From the NCBI GenBank assembly GCA_903879465.1, contig CAIRLQ010000348.1, positions 1 to 19,418 on the forward strand: DNA of 19,418 nt. Direction: 5' to 3'. The position numbers were made by a program, and so were the translations under genes. Of the stretch, positions 15,103-19,418 are shown piece after piece. Each line of letters opens with the position of its first letter. Position 1 is the first letter of the stretch. The notes below the pieces were generated by a model that did no database searches, was not told the origin of the DNA, and worked only from the letters and a program-made list of their open reading frames with translations. This DNA is from an uncultured Opitutia bacterium. GTDB lineage: Bacteria > Verrucomicrobiota > Verrucomicrobiia > Opitutales > UBA953.

Positions 15103-16596
15103 CTACTTACCGGAGCGATACGGTCCCGCTGGGAGCCCGTCCTCACCCGCAGAAAAGACGCTCACTTCGGGGAAATTAGCCCAAGCGTAACGGACTTCCT
15201 TAGGCTCCTTCACGCCCTCGGCCGCCACGGTGATATGAACGCCATGAGCGGAAGCCTTGGCGAACACCCACTTGCCGTCGGCACCGAGTAAGCCGAAGCC
15301 TTTGCCGTCATTCTTCAATGCGACAGCGCGATCGTAACTAAGCACCCAGGCGTCGCCCTGGCGCTCGGCCTTCACGACGCGCGGAGCTTCGCCGATGTTA
15401 CGTGTCTTATAAACACGTTGCAGCGCGACGGCGGAAAGGCGTTCTCCCACCTGAGGTTTATCCTTGGGGTGGATGTCCTTCTCATCACCGAGGTCGATGT
15501 TCACCGAGACCATGGCTCCCGGGACGTTGTCTGCGATCCACTCCATGGATTCGCGGATTTTCGGCCAGCTGGTGTCTTCGACGGCGAGCTCAGGCTTGCG
15601 AGCCATGAAGCGCGGCAGCTGGACAATGATAAAAGGGAACGGTTGACCCCAAGCCTTGTGCCAAGATTTGATCATAGACCCGAGCACCCACTTATAGGCC
15701 TCAGGCTGACCGGCGTTGGATTCTCCCTGATACCAAATCGCGCCACTCACGGAATAGCCGACCATGGGGGCAATCATGCCGTTCCAATTCATATGGGGAC
15801 CGTTGGTCCAGACAGGGGCGCATCGGAGGGCTTCCAGCTTAAGCTTGGCGAGCACTTCCTTGTCTTTCTCCGAGGCAATCCTCTCGGTGAGCTTCTCCAA
15901 CATCACCGCGCGGCCTTTGATGCCGGCAGCTTCCTTCTCTTTCCATCCCTTGCCTTCCGGGATGTCATCATACATGCCCGCCGGACCCCAGGCTTCGGCC
16001 CGCGTGGCCCCGATTGAGGCATTAATCAGGCCAACCGGGCGCTTAAGGTTGGTGCGCAAATCGCGACCGAAGAAAAAAGCGGTGGCCGAAAAAGAGCCGA
16101 CCGTTTCAGGCGCAGCGATTTTCCAGACACCCGGCATATCCTCCATCGCTTCCGCCTTGGGCGTAAACGCCACGGTGAAAAAGCGAAGTCCGTTGTCACG
16201 CGCATGCGACTTGGCTTCCTTCACGGCGTCCGGCAAGCATCCGCCGACCGTCATCGCCATGTTCGACTGGCCGGAACCAATCCAGACTTCTCCGACGATG
16301 ACATCGCGCGCAGTGAAGACTTCCTCGCCCGCACTGACGATCAGGTCCTTACCTTCCTCACTGGGCTTAAGGCCCGCTAGGGCGACCTTCCACTTGCCGT
16401 TGTTGCCGACGATGGCGGATGCCTCGGATGAACCGAACTTCACGCTGACCTTTGAGCCGGGGTGCCCTTTACCGAAGACGGCGGCGTCACCGGCCTGCAA
16501 GACGGCATGGTCGGAAAACACGGAGACGAGCTTAAGTTCGCCAGCCGAGGCCAAGGCGGAACAGAACAACAGGATGGGAGTAATGCGGGGCAGCAT
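15103..16596 (-). CDS. Secreted sialate O-acetylesterase-like protein (SASA family), copy 2
   Basis: A 497-residue paralogue of the adjacent downstream gene; the first 43 residues are identical. It has the same signal peptide, GSGQSNM with Ser111, ATRAEAWGP, GAIWYQGESNAG, IIVQLPRF and DLGDEKDIHPKDK blocks, so it should also be an active secreted esterase. It differs by a Lys/Glu-rich, probably helical insert around residues 232-258 (MLEKLTERIASEKDKEVLAK) where copy 1 has only AFAKGDKRQ, plus many scattered changes (for example SNMAMTVGG against SNMDMSVVG right after the nucleophile). These may mark different substrate preference. It ends with TAG and diverges from the repeat-protein gene across 128 bp. 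No Shine-Dalgarno site is seen; TCTTATAAG stands directly before the ATG in both copies. Confidence 0.9.
   Translation of the reverse strand: MLPRITPILLFCSALASAGELKLVSVFSDHAVLQAGDAAVFGKGHPGSKVSVKFGSSEASAIVGNNGKWKVALAGLKPSEEGKDLIVSAGEEVFTARDVIVGEVWIGSGQSNMAMTVGGCLPDAVKEAKSHARDNGLRFFTVAFTPKAEAMEDMPGVWKIAAPETVGSFSATAFFFGRDLRTNLKRPVGLINASIGATRAEAWGPAGMYDDIPEGKGWKEKEAAGIKGRAVMLEKLTERIASEKDKEVLAKLKLEALRCAPVWTNGPHMNWNGMIAPMVGYSVSGAIWYQGESNAGQPEAYKWVLGSMIKSWHKAWGQPFPFIIVQLPRFMARKPELAVEDTSWPKIRESMEWIADNVPGAMVSVNIDLGDEKDIHPKDKPQVGERLSAVALQRVYKTRNIGEAPRVVKAERQGDAWVLSYDRAVALKNDGKGFGLLGADGKWVFAKASAHGVHITVAAEGVKEPKEVRYAWANFPEVSVFSAGEDGLPAGPYRSGK
16472..16590. repeat. 119-bp direct repeat, copy 2 (5' end of esterase gene)
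   Basis: This is identical to 14768-14886 and offset by 1704 bp. It is flanked by a mismatch at each end (A at 16471 against G at 14767; C at 16591 against T at 14887). Confidence 0.95.
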
Positions 16597-16724
16597 ACTT
16601 ATAAGACACCTGTTTAAACCCGGAATTGCCAGTCCATTACTTCCGCCAACCCTCCAACCCCCCCCTATCCATTTAATATTTAATTAAACTCCCCATCCTC
16701 TAGCCGACGCTTATTGATTACACC
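16597..16724. promoter_or_regulatory. Divergent promoter region with AT-rich tract
   Basis: These 128 bp separate the divergent esterase copy 2 and the repeat-protein gene. Bases 16671-16689 are a short A/T-only island (including TTAATATT and TTAATTAA) in otherwise G+C-rich DNA, and follow a C-rich run. TAATAT at 16674-16679 is a possible -10 for the plus-strand gene; no -35 is convincing. The call rests on layout and base composition. Confidence 0.4.
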
Positions 16725-17465
16725 ATGAAGCCCCTAACCCTGCTCCTCCTGACCCTTTCCGCCGCCGTCCTTGCCGTCGAGGAAGCCCCCCGCCCCAATT
16801 TCAATCCCGCCCAAACGCGCCCACCCGTCGAAGGCCCGAGCACCCCGGTCACTGACGTCCCGCGCGGTAATCGTGATTCCTCGCCGATGGCTCAGCTTTC
16901 CCCCGACGAGCAGCAGCAACTTCGCGAAGCGATGCGGCAAGCCCAACAGGATCCGGCAGTCAAAGAGGCCCACGAACAAGCTGCGAAAGCCCAACAAGCC
17001 GCGATGGAGGCCCAGACGAAGGCCCGCGAAATCACCGATGTGACCATGCGCAAGGCCGACCCCGCCATCGCACCCGTTCTCGAGAAAATGCGCAAGGCCA
17101 TGGAAGCTCGCCTGACTCGTCAGCCGAACAACGAAGCCAACATCCCCCGTAACCCCGCAGGTAGCAGCCGCCCCAACATTATCATCGGTAACCCGCAACG
17201 CTCGGACCTGTTGACCCAGCTTTCCCCTGACGAACAACGACGTGTCCGCGAGGCAATGGGCAAGGCCAACTCTGATCCTGCAGTGAAAGAAGCCCGCGAA
17301 GCCGCGGCCGCCGCTCAGAAGAAGGTACTCCAACTCACCGAAGAATTCGCCCGCAAGGACGACCCCGAAATCGGGCCCGTCCTGGACAAGTTGCATAAGT
17401 CGATGGAGTCGAACCGGGCCCGCCCAGCGGACGAAAAACCCCGCCAGCGCAAATCGGGCGAATAA
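16725..17465 (+). CDS. Secreted helical protein with internal duplication
   Basis: This 246-residue protein is not in a family I can name. The signal peptide MKPLTLLLLTLSAAVLA (residues 1-17) indicates export. A Pro-rich linker (about 21-54) leads to two copies of a helical unit. Unit 1, about 57-130, begins AQLSPDEQQQLREAMRQAQQ and has DPAVKEA, ADPAIAPVLEKMRKAME. Unit 2, about 164-229, begins TQLSPDEQRRVREAMGKANS and has DPAVKEA, DDPEIGPVLDKLHKSME. A Pro/Asn/Gly linker (131-163) separates them. The tail is basic (PRQRKSGE). The units are Ala/Lys/Glu-rich and may form coiled coils; they faintly recall Spy/CpxP-type periplasmic helical proteins, but no claim is made. A good terminator follows, so it seems to be a single-gene unit. 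Confidence 0.82.
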   Translation: MKPLTLLLLTLSAAVLAVEEAPRPNFNPAQTRPPVEGPSTPVTDVPRGNRDSSPMAQLSPDEQQQLREAMRQAQQDPAVKEAHEQAAKAQQAAMEAQTKAREITDVTMRKADPAIAPVLEKMRKAMEARLTRQPNNEANIPRNPAGSSRPNIIIGNPQRSDLLTQLSPDEQRRVREAMGKANSDPAVKEAREAAAAAQKKVLQLTEEFARKDDPEIGPVLDKLHKSMESNRARPADEKPRQRKSGE

Positions 17466-17483
17466 TCCGCCCAGGCTTCGCTC

Positions 17484-17512
17484 AAGGCCGACCCGCAGGG
17501 TCGGCCTTTTTA
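17484..17512 (+). terminator. Rho-independent terminator after the repeat-protein gene
   Basis: AAGGCCGACCC (17484-17494) pairs perfectly with GGGTCGGCCTT (17498-17508) around a GCA loop, and a run of five T (17507-17511) follows. It begins 18 bp after the stop codon. This is the only textbook intrinsic terminator seen in the window. Confidence 0.92.
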
Positions 17513-17553
17513 TTTCCCATTTTCGTCACCGACTTCATATTACCCTCCGCCCC

Positions 17554-19418
17554 ATGCGCCTCCCCACGCTCGCCCTCGCGGCACTCAGCCTGCTGAACTT
17601 TGCCCACGCCGAAGATACCCGCCTCGGACCCCTCAAGAATCTGAACGGCTACTTCCCCTTCCCCGCCCCGAAGTCGGTCCAGGATTGGGAGCCGCGCCGG
17701 GATTTCGTCCGCCGCCAACTACAAGTTTCCCAAGGGCTCTGGCCAATGCCGACCAAGACGCCATTGAACGAGGTCGTCCACGGCAAGATGGATCAGGGCG
17801 ACTACACCATCGAGAAGGTCTACTTCGAAAGCGCCCCAGGCTTCTTCGTCACGGGCAACCTCTATCGCCCTAAAAATATTAAAGGGCAGATCCCGGCGGT
17901 GATTTTCCCGCACGGCCACTGGACCGACGCCCGCTTCCTCATCCAACCCGATAAGTTAGTCCGCGCAGAGATCGCCACGGGCCAGGAACGCTTCGAGCAA
18001 GGCGGCCATTCCCGCTTCCAGTCAATGTGCGTGCAACTCGCCCGTATGGGCTGCATCGCCTGGCAAATCGATGCGCTCAGCGATTCCGATTCGATCCAGT
18101 TCTCCCCGGCCATCATCCACAAATTCGCCAAGCAACGGCCAGAGATGAACCGAACCGAGAACTGGGGCCTCTACAGCACCCAGGCGGAAGCAAACCTGCA
18201 AAGCGTCATGGGGCTACAGACGCTTAACCTCATCCGGAGCGTGGACTTCCTGCTGACACTTCCCGAAGTCGATCCGCAGCGCCTCGCGGTGACCGGCGCC
18301 AGCGGCGGTGGCACACAGACGATGATGCTCGCTGCCGCCGATCCACGTCTGGCGCTCTCCTACCCCGTCGTGATGGTGAGCACCGCGATGCAAGGCGGCT
18401 GCTCCTGCGAAAACGCCACCCTACTCCGCATCGGCACCGGCAACGTGGAAATCGCGGCGCTGTTCGCCCCCAAACCAATGGGGATGAACACGGCTAATGA
18501 TTGGACAAAGGAAATGGCGACGAAGGGCTTCCCCGACCTGCAGGCACTCTATGAACTCTACGGAAAGAAAGATGACGTCACCCTCCAGCGCGGTGAACAC
18601 TTCCCGCATAACTATAATGGAGTAACACGTATCGGCTTCTACACCGCACTTAATCGACACTTCAAACTGGGCCTCCCGAATCCGATCTTCGAACAAGACT
18701 ACCAACCTCTCCCTAAAGAGAAACTCACGGTCTGGGATGCCGCCCACCCGGCACCCAAAGCCGCTGACCCTGACTTTGAACGCAGTCTGCTGAAATGGCT
18801 GAAGTCCGACGCCCAGCAACAGCTGGTCGCGGCGGCGAAAACCACTGAAGGTCGCGAACAAATCCTGCGACCAGCCGTCGAAGCCCTCATCGGACGCTCT
18901 TTCGCCCAAGCCGGGCAAGTCGACTTCTCTGGAGCGAGCATGCAGCAGCACGACTCGCACCTCCGCACCCAAGGCACACTCGTCAACAAGACCTACGGCG
19001 AAGAAATCGCCATCGACTGGCTGCATCCAGCCAAACCGACGGGCGAAGTTGTCATCTGGCTCGATGATGCCGGCAAAGGGAGCGCCCGCCTTCCCGACGG
19101 TGCCCTCCGACCCGAGCTCAAAGAGCTCATCGACCACGGCGTGGGCGTACTCACGGCTGACCTGTTCCGGCAGAACGACCAATCCCTCAAGCAGACCCGG
19201 ATCGTCCCTGGCCCACGCGCAGTCCCTGCCTTCACCTTCGGCTACAACCACGCCCTATTCGCCCAACGCACCCACGACGTCCTCTCCATCACGCGCTACC
19301 TGCTCGCAGCGCACGATTCCTCACAACCTGGAGTTAAGCATGTCTCGATCGCAGGCTTTGGGAAAATGGGCCCAGTTGCGGCGGCGGCTCGCGCCATCAC
19401 CGGCACCGCCCTCCGCAA
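17554..19418 (+). CDS. Secreted two-domain alpha/beta hydrolase, acetyl-xylan-esterase-like (3' end cut by window edge)
   Basis: The frame is open from the ATG at 17554 to the right edge, giving 621 residues with no stop. A signal peptide (MRLPTLALAALSLLNFAHA, residues 1-19) indicates export. The first domain (about 30-390) is a complete hydrolase: GNLYRP and AVIFPHGHW (oxyanion region, His120), VTGASGGGTQTM with nucleophile Ser250, an acid residue probably in the following strand, and RGEHFPHNYN with candidate catalytic His349 or His352. The second domain (from about 460) repeats the hydrolase plan (EEIAIDWLHP, VVIWLDDAGKG, VSIAGFGKMGPVAAAAR), but its elbow reads GFGKMG without Ser, so it is probably non-catalytic. 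Such double-domain esterases are common in planctomycetes and verrucomicrobia. The substrate is inferred to be an acylated polysaccharide. Confidence 0.87.
   Translation, partial: MRLPTLALAALSLLNFAHAEDTRLGPLKNLNGYFPFPAPKSVQDWEPRRDFVRRQLQVSQGLWPMPTKTPLNEVVHGKMDQGDYTIEKVYFESAPGFFVTGNLYRPKNIKGQIPAVIFPHGHWTDARFLIQPDKLVRAEIATGQERFEQGGHSRFQSMCVQLARMGCIAWQIDALSDSDSIQFSPAIIHKFAKQRPEMNRTENWGLYSTQAEANLQSVMGLQTLNLIRSVDFLLTLPEVDPQRLAVTGASGGGTQTMMLAAADPRLALSYPVVMVSTAMQGGCSCENATLLRIGTGNVEIAALFAPKPMGMNTANDWTKEMATKGFPDLQALYELYGKKDDVTLQRGEHFPHNYNGVTRIGFYTALNRHFKLGLPNPIFEQDYQPLPKEKLTVWDAAHPAPKAADPDFERSLLKWLKSDAQQQLVAAAKTTEGREQILRPAVEALIGRSFAQAGQVDFSGASMQQHDSHLRTQGTLVNKTYGEEIAIDWLHPAKPTGEVVIWLDDAGKGSARLPDGALRPELKELIDHGVGVLTADLFRQNDQSLKQTRIVPGPRAVPAFTFGYNHALFAQRTHDVLSITRYLLAAHDSSQPGVKHVSIAGFGKMGPVAAAARAITGTALR

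Noticed and set aside
15764..16687. 307-residue plus-strand frame
   Set aside because: It is antisense to esterase copy 2; the matching region of copy 1 has no equivalent full frame, so it is not conserved even between the duplicates.
16734..17396. 220-residue minus-strand frame
   Set aside because: Gly/Leu-rich shadow of the secreted repeat protein, which has a signal peptide, internal repeats and a terminator.
18421..19251. 276-residue minus-strand frame
   Set aside because: It is antisense to the two-domain hydrolase, which has a signal peptide and catalytic motifs.

Overview
This window looks like a chromosomal segment of a Gram-negative bacterium of the Verrucomicrobiota, probably class Opitutae. 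That placement is inference. It rests on high G+C by eye, LpxI-type lipid A synthesis, few clear Shine-Dalgarno sites, and a run of secreted SGNH, SASA and alpha/beta-hydrolase esterases typical of polysaccharide-degrading PVC bacteria. No rRNA, tRNA, CRISPR array, insertion sequence, integrase or phage gene was seen.

Left part (1-7.5 kb), housekeeping. A nadD gene runs off the left edge on the minus strand and diverges from lpxI. A small membrane protein gene faces lpxI and diverges from panB. Then panB, gpsA and a SET-domain methyltransferase gene form a tight plus-strand run, each joined to the next by an ATGA stop/start overlap. A TPR protein, a divergent PurA-type adenylosuccinate synthetase and a small unknown protein follow on the same strand.

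Middle (7.5-12.3 kb). A histone-deacetylase-like amidohydrolase (minus) diverges from a microbial-type poly(ADP-ribose) glycohydrolase (plus). Then comes a minus-strand series, read in order of transcription: class I glutamine amidotransferase, secreted SGNH esterase, and a GYF_2/PH-like protein.

Right part (12.3-19.4 kb), mainly secreted esterases. It contains a probable decayed remnant of an alpha/beta hydrolase, an SGNH-like protein with a variant GHS nucleophile block, and two tandem sialate O-acetylesterase paralogues. These share a 119-bp identical tract over the signal-peptide end. A secreted helical protein with an internal duplication and a good intrinsic terminator come next. Last is a large two-domain alpha/beta hydrolase (acetyl-xylan-esterase-like) cut by the right edge. 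The esterases probably work together in deacetylating extracellular or periplasmic glycans.

The most notable items are the divergent PurA, the tandem esterases with a likely conversion tract, the hydrolase remnant, an 18-bp perfect hairpin between two esterase genes, and the presence of SET, HDAC and PARG enzymes within about 6 kb. I see no clear evidence of a wholly new multi-gene system.
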